From NCBI GenBank assembly GCA_032718475.1, contig JAUCBJ010002249.1, positions 1 to 52,265 on the forward strand: 52,265 nt of DNA. The letters run 5' to 3'. Shown here piece after piece: positions 10,756-23,963 of the stretch. The stretch comes from Nemertoderma westbladi. Taxonomy: Eukaryota > Xenacoelomorpha > Nemertodermatida > Nemertodermatidae. A model generated the notes under the pieces. The model saw only the letters and a list, made by a program, of their open reading frames with translations, had not been told where the DNA came from and ran no database searches. Within the stretch, counting starts at the first letter, position 1, and every line of letters begins with the position of its first letter. A program made the position numbers and the translations under genes.

Positions 10756-12053
10756 ATTCAGAGTTTATGCGATTATTCGCAACATTCATGTCCCCAAGTT
10801 TATTCCTACAGTAATTGTGTTTGTTACACATACCGTTATAGTTAAATTAACCCCGGTACTACACGGGCTGCTTGGCGTAGGAAAAGACTGGTGACTTTGT
10901 GCTTCGGTCACTCCAGCTGATGCCGTGGTTCTTTTAACTGTTCAAGTATATTTAACTACTGATTATTTGTTGTACCAGTACTTGTACCTAATTTAGGGTT
11001 TAGTGTACAGTGCTTTCCGAGGTAATTAGTGTGTAGGCAGTATATTTGTGTTGTAAAGTGGTTAATAGGCACGCTGGATCTGGTAGTCCGCGGTAATTAA
11101 CTTCCAGGTAGGAACACTCCGTGATACATAACGTAGTACCTATAGCGATACGGCTATAGGTCGTCAGGCGGTGGTATTTTCCTATCTGGACAGTGCAATA
11201 TATTTACTACTACTTATTATTTTCAAATACCGTAGTACCCTGTCCGTTGTAATAACCAGAATTCTAACCCTTTGTTAGGCTGGTTTGTAGACTTCCTGTA
11301 AAATTACCCTAAAATTTAGTACGTAATATTTTTGTTGTGTTTAATTAGAGATTTAATCTCACCCGTATCGTAAGTAATTTGTAGTATTAAGTAACTTAGG
11401 TAAATTAGAATTATCTGTTTTAGTGTCCCATAGGTAGCACTTCACTGAGAGCACACAGCTTCTGTGTAGTGACTCCCCCAGAAATAATAACATTTATTTC
11501 AAATATTGACAAAACCCCTTTTAAACGGGTATATATCTATTATAAATCAACTCAAACGATTTATAAATAGTAGGCCTGCCATACAACAACTAGGTCTCAA
11601 AATCAGTTGGACTACTGCTTAAATAACGGTAACAAAGTAAGTTAAAGTAACCAAGTAACCCTAAAATATTCAGAAATTCAATTATTCTAAAATAATTGAC
11701 ATACCGGTATTTACCATAGGCTTATTATATTTATTTCCATAAATTTGAGCTGAAATCATACCGGTATTCTGTAATTAATTCTAGTCCATAATTATATTTA
11801 TATATACTATAAGTGTAAGCTGCATACCGGGATTCACGATAGGCCTATTATATATTTATATATATTTGTGCTAAAATTATATACCGGTACTCGGTGACAA
11901 ACCAGGTTTACAATACTTCTATATATTATAAGTGTATACCGGTATTCTAATATACTGTAATAAATTAACGGTACTAGGCCGACGGTCATACTGAATTACT
12001 AGACTTGCTTTAACTGAAACTATAGCAGTAGGCATCCAACCGTATAGCTAAAC

Positions 12054-15000
12054 ATGTCTGACACCCAGCAAAACCTGTCAGACAGTCTAATCGATACCAC
12101 CATCTGTGACACAGATAGGAGCGTGGAGCGATTAAGAAAGGAGTTCAGCTCACCTCCTACTGAAAGAAAGGTCATCCCTCCAGTAGTAGTATCAGACCCT
12201 AAGCTAATCCAACACCATAGGTCTATCATCGGCACTCGGGCCCAAGTCAAACGGAACCAGGAAGCAGCTGTCCAACAGCAGCAACATCCTAGTCAAGAAA
12301 CTTGTTCCCAGCGATCCGATAGCTCCAGTAGTGCGGATACTGCAGAGCTGACCCCCGAACGCGGAGTGCAGATGGCGGCTACAGCCTACTCGGATCCCCT
12401 TCTCACCCTTCCTGCCGCAGTGCTAACTACTATATTGATCGCGGTGGAGGAACATCAAGCCGATTGGGCGAGAAGTAAGCGAGCGACCCAAGATAGTTAT
12501 GCGGGATACGCCAGGGAAGAATTGATGTCTATTGTCGAGTCACAATGGAACTTTCCTGGACCCGGACTCCCGTTAGATTTGTCCGAAGCTACTTGGGAAG
12601 ATATACACAGGATGGGAGTGACTAAAGATACAATGGATCCAGCTGTTTGGAAGAGGTCGGCAGCAGGATATGTGCAGGGATTCTTCGGCTCCTTAGAGCG
12701 ATTGGAAGAACAACTGTTTCGACAACCCCAAGGACCTCAAGAGCAGGAAGAGCTGCTTTATCAAGTACGTGAAAGAACCCTACGCATTAGACTAATCTTA
12801 TCAGCCTTTGAGGAAACTTCCAAAAGAAGACAGGACACGTCGCTGCAGGTTGCTGTCAAAACTTGGTTCCAGCGGGTAGGTCTCAAAGTACAAGAAACGG
12901 CCCAGTGGAAATCCCAGCTGGCTGAGAGACTAACCTATGAAGAACCAACCGATGCCACCCTTTCTCAAGTGGAAAGCGAAGTGACCGCAGAGAGACCACG
13001 AACGAGAGACGCCATCTACATTTATCTGTCCGACTATCAGCGATTCCTAGGAGACGAAGAGTTGAGGAGACGGCTGTCTGGACTTTCCCCTAATAGTGAA
13101 GGAACCCAGCGTGTGTTGGACTCAATCGATGCTGAAATGTTAGCTGCAAACCAAGCTGAATTTGATGAAAAACTTCGCCTCGCTAGAGTCCAGGAAGAAG
13201 AAGTAAAGAAAAGGCGGATAGAGGACCGAAAAGCAGCGGCAATCGCAGAAGCAGAAGAGGAAAGAAAGGAGGCAGCGGCAAAAGCAGAAGCAGAAGCACA
13301 AAGAAAGGCGGAAAAGGCAGTGGCAGAAGCAGAACGTAGAGCGTCTGAGCAGACTACCCAACTGGAGTTGGAAAATCTGCAAGAGACGCAAGACAACATA
13401 AATAAACAGTTAACTGCTAGTCGAATGCAGATGATGAGACGATCTACTCCAAAACGCCAGGGATACACATCATCGGAGGAAAGCGAAACCACCGATCCTG
13501 AAGGCGGAGGAAATAGATCTCGTCTAAGCAGGCGTAGAAAAACATCTCACCGCCACAAATTGCCTAATTTGCCCCCGGCGGTTAGAAGACAACTAACTAG
13601 CGCAGACTTAGGCAATACAGAACCCACAGAACAAATTATTCAGGTCAAAAGACTCCCTACAATAGTTGATGAGCCTGAAATAATTAGGCCTGTCGTTCCC
13701 AAAGTCACTTCTGTGCTAGAGACCCCTGTACTTCCAGAGCTTAACTCTAAATTCCCTTTACACAGTACTACACTGCCTGTACCCGGTAGAACAGTCCATG
13801 AGAATATCCCTGTCCTGGAAGCAGAGAGAGAAATCAAAGATTTGTCTCCCGTCGTCCAGCGTCGGCCCGCTACAATGTTGGCGACTCCCGCTTCGGCGGT
13901 CGAGTGGGTAGAGGAGGGACGGCGGGGGATGAACCTCCTGCTCGGACAGATGCAGGAGACTGTCCACCAACTTAAGGGAACAGTAAGGGAAGGTAGGGCA
14001 GAATTGCAAGAAGTGCAGCAAAGTATCGCACTGGAACGCGACAAATTAGTCAATATACAAAAAGGCATACCAATACCCCCTGTAACATTGTGTCAACCTG
14101 TTAGGTCTGAAGTATTACATGCGCAAGGTGTGGAGCCTACACGCATCTATACTGCTAGTGAAGTAGAAACTCCTATAGCAAACCCTATTAAGGGTGATTA
14201 TAGACCTGTTATTAATGATATTCCCTATAGACCTGATAATGATCCGAGAAATTTATATACCGATAATTCGATATTAAATAACACGATGGCCCAAGAAAGC
14301 TTTACGCGTCAGATGGCTAGAACAGAAGCCCGCCAAGCGGTCAAAGTGGGAGAGATCGTCAAATTCAATGGAGATGAGATGAAATGGTTACCTTTCAACG
14401 AATATTACAAAGACAGCATACAGAACTCTGTACTATCTAACGGAGAGAAACTTAGGTTCCTCATCAAGTGCTTGGAAGGACCTCCCAAGTTAATGGCGTT
14501 AAAGTTTATTGGACATCCAGAAGGATTAAGACAAGTTTGGGATACATTAAACATCAGGTATGGTAACCAGGATAACATAGCTAAGTATTTGTATGCAAAA
14601 TTAGTAGCCCCCCGAAACTTCCTTAGTAGCGGGATTATAGAGTTTTCCGATGAGATTCAGGAGATCTGTAGACAATTGGACTGGTTAGGTAAGTCTCATG
14701 AATACCAGAGTTCCATGGTTATTGGAGCAGTAGTCTCTACTTTACCAAAGGGTTGAGTATGTACACGCTGGGACAAGAAAGTGTTGTATATGAATGAGCA
14801 ACAACAACGAAGCCCTACCATGGCTGATCTCATGTCCTTCTTAGATGGTGAAGTAAAACTACAACTCATCAAGCAGTCCAGAGAAAAAACATCGGAAAAT
14901 AAGGTAAGTGAGAAACCCGCTTCTAGGAGAAGAGTAACACCAGTGTGTTACACTGACAACGGCGAAAGCCAAGCTTCTCAAGAAGAGGACAGCGGGAAAG

Positions 15001-15715
15001 ACACTGATAGATCTTACTACGTTGAAAAAACCTCAAAAGACATAAGTAAATACAAGGCTCGAAACAACGATAGGAGAGAACAGGTTGCCAAGACCCCACC
15101 TCAGTCTCCTAACAGAATTCACCGAAGAAAGCCCGAAGAAAGAACGAGAGTGCATCAGGTTACCCAAGGTAAAGTGACTAACATAAAACCCAACTGTGCG
15201 CTGTGCGACGGGACCCACCGTTTGAGTGCGTGTGCTGAATTTCTAAAGAAATCCCTAGTAGACAGACGTGCAGTCGTGTGGGATAAGCGGTTATGCTATA
15301 ATTGCCTCAGACCAGGACACCAACGGCGAACCTGTTACTCCGACGTAAAGTGTGCAAAGTGTAGCGCGAAACATCACATCTTGTTACACAGTGAGTTCGA
15401 CCGAGACAACCCGAGTCAGGTAAGTGAGCCCGAACTACATGTCCAATTCAGTGATGTAAACGACACTGATCAAGAATCTGAGATGGAAGGATTCTATACT
15501 GACGAATTCTCCGACGCCAACGAATCCTGTTATCTAATCAATACCGCAGTGTATCGAGCACTTACTTATGAAAAGGACACCAACAATGAGTTTCCCCCAA
15601 CTACTTTTGCCAGACAACCATCTTGGAAAGCTCCAACTTCCAACGTAGGAATCAGAGAATTTCCTGTAGTGCAGGTAAGAGTTCACGGTCTTAACAAAAG
15701 TTACATAGTGAACGC
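12054..15715 (+). pseudogene. gag-pol: Outer BEL/Pao gag-protease, interrupted by TGA and by the inner element
   Basis: The ATG at 12054 opens a 900-codon frame. It has a unique N-terminal domain, a Glu/Ala/Arg coiled coil (residues about 378-452), an Arg-rich patch (about 485-512) and the capsid-like DUF1759 region (about 763-900, KFNGDEMKWLPFNEYY). A single TGA at 14754-14756 stops it. The inner copy has GGA there, and the frame is open beyond it, so this is one nonsense change rather than a separate gene. The same frame continues through three zinc-knuckle-like motifs (CALC...C, CYNCLRPGHQRRTC, CAKC...H, about 15190-15390) into the aspartic protease. It is split at ...VNA by the inner element, and the active-site DSGS codons lie beyond it at about 28900. 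Gag would assemble particles, and the protease would mature them. Confidence 0.93.
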
Positions 15716-16972
15716 TGTAAAAGCTTCTGTGGGATATAACTGGCCCCTTTGCTTCGCAATCCAGTTTCCCCCCAGGCGCTGGAATACTCTAAAAAGGGTT
15801 CTCTAACTGTATATCTATTCCCCTCGCCCGCAAGGTACCGTTACAGGTGTTTTAACGGACATAAAAGTCATTCTGCTATATACGTGTTTTAGCGGACATG
15901 GTAAGGCAAAAAACCTACAATGCACCAAATGCCTTTCACAGCTTGGCCGTGATGATTCATATTACGACATCTAACAGCCGGTTGCTGACATGGAAACAGC
16001 CATTGGACGCATGGTTCTTTGTTTGGCTTGAGCCAATCAGAGCGATTTTTCCTGTCGACGTGTAGCTTTTCGGCCGATCATAAGGAGAGTGTTCAGTCTT
16101 ACTGTTTTTACTTGATACTTTGTTGTTATTGCTGTCTAAGCCAGAAACACCGGCTCTAGAGTTAATTCTTTTCATACTTTAAGAAGAAACATTAGTAGGC
16201 TTAAATTATAGAGCGTATGACTGTTATCAGTCAAATCCATTCACAATTCAATACTTTGTTGTTATTACTGTTCAACATACATTATTATACTGCTATTTAC
16301 TGTTGTGTTTGGTTGAATATTATTTGGAGAACATATATAAAGAACCCCAATTTCCCAATTTTCTTGATACACTACAGGTTAGAGAGACGGGTTATATATA
16401 GTGATTGCGACTTATATTGTTGTGGTTTGTAGTGAATTTAATGCTATTTGATAAGCACTACATTGGTCCGTTGCTATTCCCTTTATATATGATAAAATAC
16501 ATTGACAGGCGGCAAATTAGTGAGCAGTATTGTGTGTTACCGGTAGTGTGCATGATTGTGACCGATAACTAAGCATTTCCTAAAGAATGCGACTCATACG
16601 TGAATCATAAGCCTTACCGACTTACCGTTGTGATTGGTATAAGTCATATCTCTGTTTACTTAGATAGAGCGCCACGTCCTAAAAGGAACTGTTAATATTT
16701 CCCGAAAGTGAATAATATTAGTCAGAAATTATTTATTAACGATCAATCGAATAATACAATACCGTAAGCTTCACTGCAATAATAATCTAAGCCGACAGAA
16801 TCCAGCCTCCCGGGATTATCCAGCGGGTGAATGGACGCGCACTAGGCTGGCTTCTGCTAATGTTGTGTTTATTGGTATTAAATATTTGTCATCTTCTAAA
16901 GTATATTTATAAATCAAAAGACATATAAATTTTGGTAGGTTAAACTGCTAAAGGTCTTCAAAAGCGCGTACA
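15716..16972 (+). repeat. 5' LTR of inner BEL/Pao element
   Basis: 1257 bp, TG...CA, nearly identical to 27633-28889 and clearly related to the outer LTRs but diverged, with a longer 5' end (CTTCTGTGGGATATAACTGG). The two elements therefore belong to two subfamilies. Confidence 0.97.
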
Positions 16973-19152
16973 ATAACAGTCATTGACTTTATTGCAGTAA
17001 GCAATAAAGTTGAAAGTACCGATCGACCGGTAAACCTGAACCGGTACTTCTGTAGGTCAGTAGGCCCAACTGTCCTAACCGGTACTTCCAGTATAAGTAC
17101 ATTAGTATTATTCGATTTTGATTATAGTATACCGGTAGGTCTTAGTATTTAATCAGGGAACGGCCGCCCTGATTTTTATTTGAGATTCTACTTATTTCTG
17201 TCGGTTTTATTTACTAGTAGGCTAATATTGAGCAGAAGGCGTGTGACCCTGCTCAGATTGTTCAGATAATTGTAGGCTGAGCTGCTGTCTGACTGTTGTT
17301 GGGTTTGGAGAGATTACGGCGTGTGTAGAGTTTGTCTGATAAAGTGCTGTTAGTAAGTTGGGGCAGCCATATGCTGCAAGGTCAATCCCCTCTTAAAGAA
17401 TAAGTCGTACTACCGTGTTAGAACGCATACTAACTAACTATTTCAGAATCTGCATATACTGTAGTTTATTTAGGCTTGATCGTAGTCTGCCAGCGTTTTG
17501 GCCTGTGTTTGTTTGTGTGGTCTGTTCAGGTACCGTAATAGTTATTACTCAGATATTTTGTAGGCTGGATTGTTGTCTAGCTATTATTAGGTCTGAAGAG
17601 ATTGCTGCGTGTGTAGAGTTTGTCTGATAAAGCTCCGTTAGTAAGTTGGGGCAGCCATAGCGGTAAGGTCTATCCCCTCTTAAAGAATAAGTCGTACTAC
17701 CGTGTTAGAACGCATACTAACTAACTATTTCAGAATCTACACGTATGGTAGTTTATTTAGGCTTGGCGGTAGTCTGCCAGCGTTTTGGTTTGTATTTGTT
17801 TGAGTATTCTGTACGGGTAGCGTAATATTTATTATTCAGAGTTTATGCGATTATTCGCAACATTCATGTCCCCAAGTTTATCCCTACAGTAATTGTGTTT
17901 GTTATACATACCGTTATAGTTAAACTAACCCCGGTACTACATCAGGGCTGCTCGGCGTAGGTAAAGACTGGTGACTTTGTGCTTCGGTCACTCCAGCAGA
18001 TGCCGTGGTTCTTTTAACTGTTCAAGTATATTTAACTACTGATTATTTGTTATACCGGTACTTGTACCTAATTTAGGGTTTAGTGTACAGTGCTTTCTGA
18101 AGTAATTAGTGTGTAGGCCGTATATTTGTGTTGTAAAGTGGTTGATAGGCACATTCGTTAGCCCTATTAACTTCTGGGTAGGAACAATCCGTGATACATA
18201 ACGTAGTACCTATAGCGATACGGTTATAGGTCGTCAGGCGGTGGTATTTTCCTATCTGGACAACGCAGTGTATTTACTACTACTTATTATTTTCAAATAC
18301 CGTAGTACCCTGTCCATTGTAATAACCAGAAATCTAACCCTTTGTTAGACTGGTTTGTAGACTTCCTGTAAAATTACCCTAAAAAATTCGTACGTAATAT
18401 TTTTTGTTGTGTTTAATTAGAGATTTAATCTCACCCGTATCGTAAGTAATTTGTAGTATTAAGTAACTTAGGTAAATTAGAATTATCTGTTTTAGTGTCC
18501 AATAAATAGCACTCCACTGAGAGCGCACAGCTTCTGTGTAGTGACCCCCCAGAAATAATAACATTTATTTCAAATATTGACAAAACCCTTTTAAACGGGT
18601 ATATAAATATTATAAATCAACTCAAACGATTTATAAATAGTAGGCCTGCCATACAACAACTAGGTCTCAATATCAGCTGGACTACTGCTTAAATAACGGT
18701 AACAAAGTAAGTTAAAGTAACCAAGTAACCCTAAAATATTCAGAAATTCAATTATTCTAAAATAATTGACATACCGGTATTTACCATAGGCTTATTATAT
18801 TTATTTCTATAAATTTGTGCTGAAATCATACCGGTACTCTGTAATTAATTATAGTCCAGAATTATACTTATATACTATAAGTGTAGGCTGTATACCGGTA
18901 TTCACGATAGGCCTATTATATATTTATGTATATTTGTGCTAAAATTATATACCGGTACTCTGTGACAAATCTAGTCTGTAATAATACTTATATATATATT
19001 ATAAGCATACCGGTATTCTAATATATTATATATATATCATGCTACACTGAGTAGCAGTATCGGTAATTAATTACTAGGCTAACAGTGATACTGAATTGCT
19101 AGACTTGCTTTAACTGTAATATAGCAGTAGGCATTCAACTGTACAATCAAAC
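16973..19152 (+). other. Leader of the inner element
   Basis: 2.2 kb, parallel to 9819-12053: the post-LTR hairpin (16987-17009), one copy of the 38-bp unit, the two-unit 288-bp repeat, and the run of ATACCGGTA palindromes (about 18770-19020). It contains only short, motif-free ORFs. Confidence 0.8.
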
Positions 19153-20454
19153 ATGGCTGACACAAGGCAAACTCTGTCAGATAGTCTCCTAGAAACAACA
19201 GCCTGTTTCTCAGATCAAAGTGTAGAGAATCCCAGACCGAGGTCTGAAACCCCTCATACTGTAAGAAGGGCAACCCCTGCAGTGGTTGTGTCAGAACCTA
19301 GGTTGGTAGAAAAGATTTCGCAATTTGCGAAGTTAGTGAAGCGCCGTTGGTCTGCCATAGGCACTCGGGCCCAAGTCAAGCGGGATCAAGAAGAAGCTAT
19401 AAAACAGCAGCAACCTCCTAGCCAAGAACCGGGTCCTCAGCGGTCCGATAGCTCCAGTAGTTCGGATACTGTTGAGCGGACGCCAGAACGCGGAGCGAAG
19501 ATGGCGGATACGGTTTATGATGGGCGGCCAGCCTGTGGGGAATCAACCGACGCCACTTCTTCTCAAGTGGAAAGTGAGGTGGAAAGCGAAGTGGAAAGTG
19601 AGGTGGAAAGCGAAGTGGAAAGCGAGGTGGAAAGCGAAGTGGAAAGCGAATTAACATCAGCAGAGAAGCCGCGAACTAGAGACGCTATCGACATTTATTT
19701 GTCCGACTATCAGCGATTCCTAGGAGACGAAGAGTTGAGGAGACGGCTGTCTGGACTTTCCCCTAATAGTGAAGGAACCAAGCTTGTGTTGGACGCAATC
19801 GATGCCGAAATGTTAGCTGCAAACCAAGCTGAATGTGATGAAAAACTCCGCCTCGTTAGAGTCCAAGAAGAACAAGTAAAGAAAAAAGCGATAGAGGACA
19901 GAAAGGCAATAGCAGCAGCAAGAGCGGCGGCAGAAGCAGAAGCAGACAGAAAGGCGGCAGAAGCAATGGCAGAAGCAGACAGAAAGGCGGCAGAAGCAAT
20001 GGCAGAAGCAGACAGAAAGGCGGCAGAGGCAATCGCAGAAGCAGAATGGAAAAGAAAGGAGGCAGCGGCAATGGCAGAAGCAGAAGCAGAAAGAAAAGCA
20101 GCAAAGGCAGTGGCAGAAGCAGAACGGAGAGCGTCTGAGGAGATTACCCAACTGGAGTTGGAAAATCTGCAAGAGACGCAAGACAACATAAATAAACAGT
20201 TAACTGCTAATCAAATGCAGATGATGAGTCGATCTACTCCCAAGCGCCAAGGATACACATCATCGGAGGAAGGCGAGACCACCGATCCTGAAGGCGGAGG
20301 AAATAGATCTCGTCTAAGCAGGCGTAGAAAAACATCTCACCGTCATAAACTGCCTGATTTGCCCCCAGCTGTCAGAAGACAACTAGCTAGCACAGAACAA
20401 ATTATTCAGAGCCCACAGAACAAATTATTCAGGTCACAAGACTCCCTACAATAG
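19153..20454 (+). pseudogene. gag: Inner element gag, N-terminal part
   Basis: Starts with ATG in the same context as the outer gag (AAACATGG). Compared with the outer copy it lacks about 190 codons of the N-terminal domain. In their place is an expanded VESE repeat (seven 12-base units, about 19570-19653), and later an 11-residue repeat ADRKAAEAMAE (about 19943-20045) inside the coiled coil. The Arg-rich patch is kept. The frame ends at 20452-20454 because a 23-base tandem duplication around 20392-20432 shifts it. The next frame picks up the same protein from about 20440. The Gag of this copy could still be partly functional if the frameshift were bypassed, but it is more likely broken. Confidence 0.88.
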
Positions 20455-22695
20455 TTGATGAGCCTGAAATAATTAGGCCTGTCGTTCCCAAAGTCACTTC
20501 TGTGTTAGAGACCCCTGTACTTCCAGAGCTTAACTCTAAATTCCCTTTACATAGTACTACACTGCCTGTACCCGGTGGAACAGTCCATGCAAATACCCCT
20601 GTCCAGATAGCAGAGAGAGAAATCAATAATTTGTCTCCCGTCGTCCCGCGTCAGCCCGCTACTATGTTGGCGACTCCCGCTTCGGCGGTTGAGTGGGTAG
20701 AGGAGGGACGGCGGGGGATGAATCTCCTGCTAGGACAGATGCAGGAGACTGTCCACCAACTTAAGGGAACAGTGAGGGAAGGTAGAGCAGAGTTGCAAGA
20801 AGTGCAGCAAAGTATCGCACTAGAACGCGACAAATTAGTCAATATCCAAAAGGGCATACCAATACCCCCTGTAACATTGTGTCAACCTGTTAGGTCTGAA
20901 GTATTACATGCGCAAGGTGTGGAGCCTACACGCATCTATACTGCTAGTGAAGTAGAAACTCCTATAGCAAACCCTATTAAGGGTGATTATAGACCTGTTA
21001 TTAATGATATTCCCTATAGACCTGATAATGATCCGAGAAATTTATATACCGATAATTCGATATTAAATAACACGATGGCCCAAGAAAGCTTTACGCGTCA
21101 GATGGCTAGAACAGAAGCCTGCCAAGCGGTCAAAGTGGGAGAGATCGTCAAATTCAATGGAGATGAGATGAAATGGTTACCTTTCAACGAATATTACAAA
21201 GATAGCATACAGAACTCTGTACTATCTAACGGAGAAAAACTTAGATTCCTCATCAAGTGCTTGGAAGGACCTCCCAAGTTAATGGCGTTAAAGTTTATTG
21301 GACATCCAGATGGATTAAGACAAGTTTGGGATACATTAAACATCAGGTATGGTAACAAGGATAACATAGCTAAGTATTTGTATGCAAAATTAGTAGCCCC
21401 CCGACACTTCCTTAGTAGCGGGATTATAGAGTTTTCCGATGAAATTCAAGAGATCTGTAGACAACTGGACTGGTTAGGTAAGTCGCATGAATATCAGAGT
21501 TCCATGGTCATTGGAGCCGTAGTCTCTACTTTACCAAAGGGTGGAGTATGTACGCGCTGGGACAAGAAAGTGTTGTACATGAATGAACAACAACGCCGAA
21601 GCCCTACCATGGCTGATCTCATGTCCTTCTTAGATAGTGAAGTAAAATTACAACTCATAAGGCAGTCCAGAGAGAAAACATCGGAAAATAAGGTAAGTGA
21701 GAAACCCATTTCTAGGAGAAGGATAATACCAGTGTGTTATACTGACGACGGCGAAAGCCAAGCTTCTCAAGAAGAGGACAGCGGGAAAGACACCGAACGA
21801 TCTTACTATGACAACAAGACCTATAAAGACGTAAGTAAATACAAGTCTCGAACCAGTGACAGGAGAGAACAGGTAACAACAACTCCTCCTACGTCTCCTA
21901 AGAGAATTCACGGAAGAAAGCCCGAAGAAAGAACGAGAGTGCAGAACGTTAACCAAGTTAAGGTGAGTAACATCAAACCAAAATGTGCGCTGTGCGACGG
22001 GCCCCACCGTTTGAGTGCGTGTACAGAATTCCTAAAGAAATCCATGGCAGATAGACGTGGAGTCCTGTGGGATAAGCGGTTATGTTATAACTGTCTCAGA
22101 CGCGGACACCAGCGGCGAACCTGTTACTCTGACGCAAGGTGTGCTAAGTGCGGCGCGAAACATCATAGCTTGTTACACACGGAATTCGAACGAAACAGCC
22201 CGAGTCAGGTAAGTGAGCCCAAATCACATGTCCAATTCAGTGATGTGAACGACACTGACCAAAGTTCTGAGTGGGAAGGATTCTATACGGACGAATTCTC
22301 CGATGCCAACGAATCCTGTTATCTAATAAATACCGCAGTGTATCGAGCACTTACTTACGAAAAGGACATCAACGATGAGTTTCCCCCAACTACTTTCGCC
22401 AAACAACCATCTTGGAAAGCTCCAGCTTCCAACGTAGGAATCAGAGAATTTCCTGTAGTTCAAGTAAGAGTTCACGGTCTTAACAAAAGCTACATAGTGA
22501 ACGCCCTCCTTGACTCCGGCAGCACAGGAACATTCATCAATCAAGAACTAGCCGAAGATATCTTTGCTGGACAACCCAAGTTCCGGACTAAATTGAATAT
22601 GTCAGGAATTATGCAGGTTTGGAAATCTACCCTAACGGCAGATTACTATGTAGGTGTGTTGTCCACCCCCCAGGATAAGTTAGGAACACAAGGTA
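20455..22695 (+). pseudogene. gag-pol: Inner element gag C-terminus, zinc knuckles and protease start
   Basis: Continues the inner gag in another frame without stops. It contains DUF1759 (KFNGDEMKWLPFNEYY, about 21150), then the open GGVCTRWDKK junction where the outer copy has TGA, the three zinc-knuckle-like motifs (about 21980-22180) and the protease with its active-site LLDSGSTGTFI (about 22504-22536). The protease is then broken at 22695/22696 by a 1268-bp insertion. Sequence similarity to the outer copy is very high. Gag would package RNA, and the protease would cleave the polyprotein. Confidence 0.9.
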
Positions 22696-23963
22696 CCCAA
22701 GGAGGTGAGGTCTCTATAGGGGTGCCTTGAACAGGCGGCGGCGGACTCGTGAGAGTCTGGGGGCACGTTAAATCTGTTCTATAGTGCAAGGGAGTTACTG
22801 AAGGCCCTCGTGTCTTACGAACCATGAATCAACATGGTGCCGTGGTACCGTCTAGTCGGCTTGTTGCCGTACTGCCAGTCCTGTACACAGTAGGGGTGGT
22901 GGCTTAGTGTGATCTGTGGTTTATGTGGTTTATGTGGTAGGTCTATGTTTGGTATGTATGAGTTGACCAGACTCTGTACTGTCTCCGATCGGTTGCCAAA
23001 ACGTGTTTTTTCCCAGGGTAGCACTATTGGAATGGAGGTGTTGCATCGGAATGGACAGGTTCTGATGATTCTGTTGGTACTACTATTGGAATGGAGGTGG
23101 CACCCGGAATATCGGCTGCAAGGAGGGGTTGGTGTTGTAGTGTGGTCCGAGTGAATGATACTCTGGAATCTGTGGTTTGTGTGTGTACGTGGTATACGTG
23201 AGTGTATGTATGGCCACTGCGAGTGAGTATGGGAACCCTTACCGGTTGGTTCAGTCGCCGCTGGTTATTAGTAGGACCATATTTTACTGCGCCCCAGCAT
23301 ACTTTGTGCACACAAGGTTATTTTACCCTGTCGGTAAAATAAAGTACTCTCGACTTTTTATTAGTCGATACAATTTTGTCCCCTCTGATTTTGTCACCGA
23401 TTTTGTCCTCCCCGATTATGTCCTCTGTGTGTGCGTGGTATGCGTCAGATTTGTGTTTACTGTTGTGTACTTGATTTCGTGAGCATCTATTGAGTACACG
23501 TGTACAGTGACTGGTAAGTGGTTACTTGTTCCTAGCTTTCGAGCTAGTCAGTATTGTTTGCGGAACCGACTTCCCCTCAATACTGCCGGCGAGGCGGGTG
23601 AAAACGGTCAATATTCCATGTTGGGTAGCGCAAGCCCACTTGGGACAAGACCGTCGGTTTGGCTCAAGGGCGACCTTGATGCTCGATCGCTATCGACTGG
23701 TCCACCCGCCGGTTGACTCTCTGAGTTGGCTCAATGTACAGTCAGGCCACAGCAAGTTGACAGTAGCCGACCATCTGGCTACACCGACGAGTTGTGCCGG
23801 TGTGATCGGGGGATTGAAAAGTGAACCCGGGAAGCATCGGGCTACCCTCCGGCCCGGTCTGATAAAAACATCAGTCGGACTGGCCCCAAGGGTGGTGGGA
23901 CAGCGTCCGCCTCATGGGTGCGCCTCAGAGTCATCAGAGAGGAGCCCAGAAGGACGCAAGCGA
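22696..23963. mobile_element. 1.27-kb insertion of unknown type in the inner protease
   Basis: The outer copy reads ACAAGGTATAAGGTC here. The inner copy has ACAAGGTA, then 1268 extra bases, then TAAGGTC. The insert is richer in GC toward its right end, has no long ORF with a known domain and shows no obvious terminal inverted repeats. If the duplication is TA, the outer TATA would look like a clean excision. If not, the outer copy is simply the original state. It could be a solo LTR or a non-autonomous element of an unknown family. Confidence 0.6.

Larger units (their letters stand above)
9819..12053 (+). other. 2.2-kb untranslated leader of the outer element
   Basis: Long leader between the LTR and the gag ATG. 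It holds a perfect 9-bp stem hairpin (9833-9855), three 38-bp repeats (9884-9997), a 288-bp tandem duplication (about 10180-10755), and near the end several ATACCGGTA palindromes spaced about 60-120 bases apart (11700-11960). No standard TGG primer-binding site lies directly after the LTR. The inner element has a parallel leader at 16973-19152 with the same architecture, so the layout is a family property. Confidence 0.8.

Noticed and set aside
13037-14068. Long minus-strand ORFs within the outer gag (also 19710-20189 and 20651-20857 in the inner gag)
   Set aside because: They mirror the Ala/Glu/Arg-rich coiled coil and other gag codons on the other strand. They are Ser/Leu/Phe-rich and have no domain.
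16217-16432. Short ORFs within LTRs (also 28134-28349, 9558-9758, 40889-41089)
   Set aside because: They lie in LTR sequence. The similarity between copies only reflects the LTR repeat.
23024-23311. Minus-strand ORF in the 1.27-kb insertion
   Set aside because: No recognisable domain, and the codons are consistent with random non-coding sequence.
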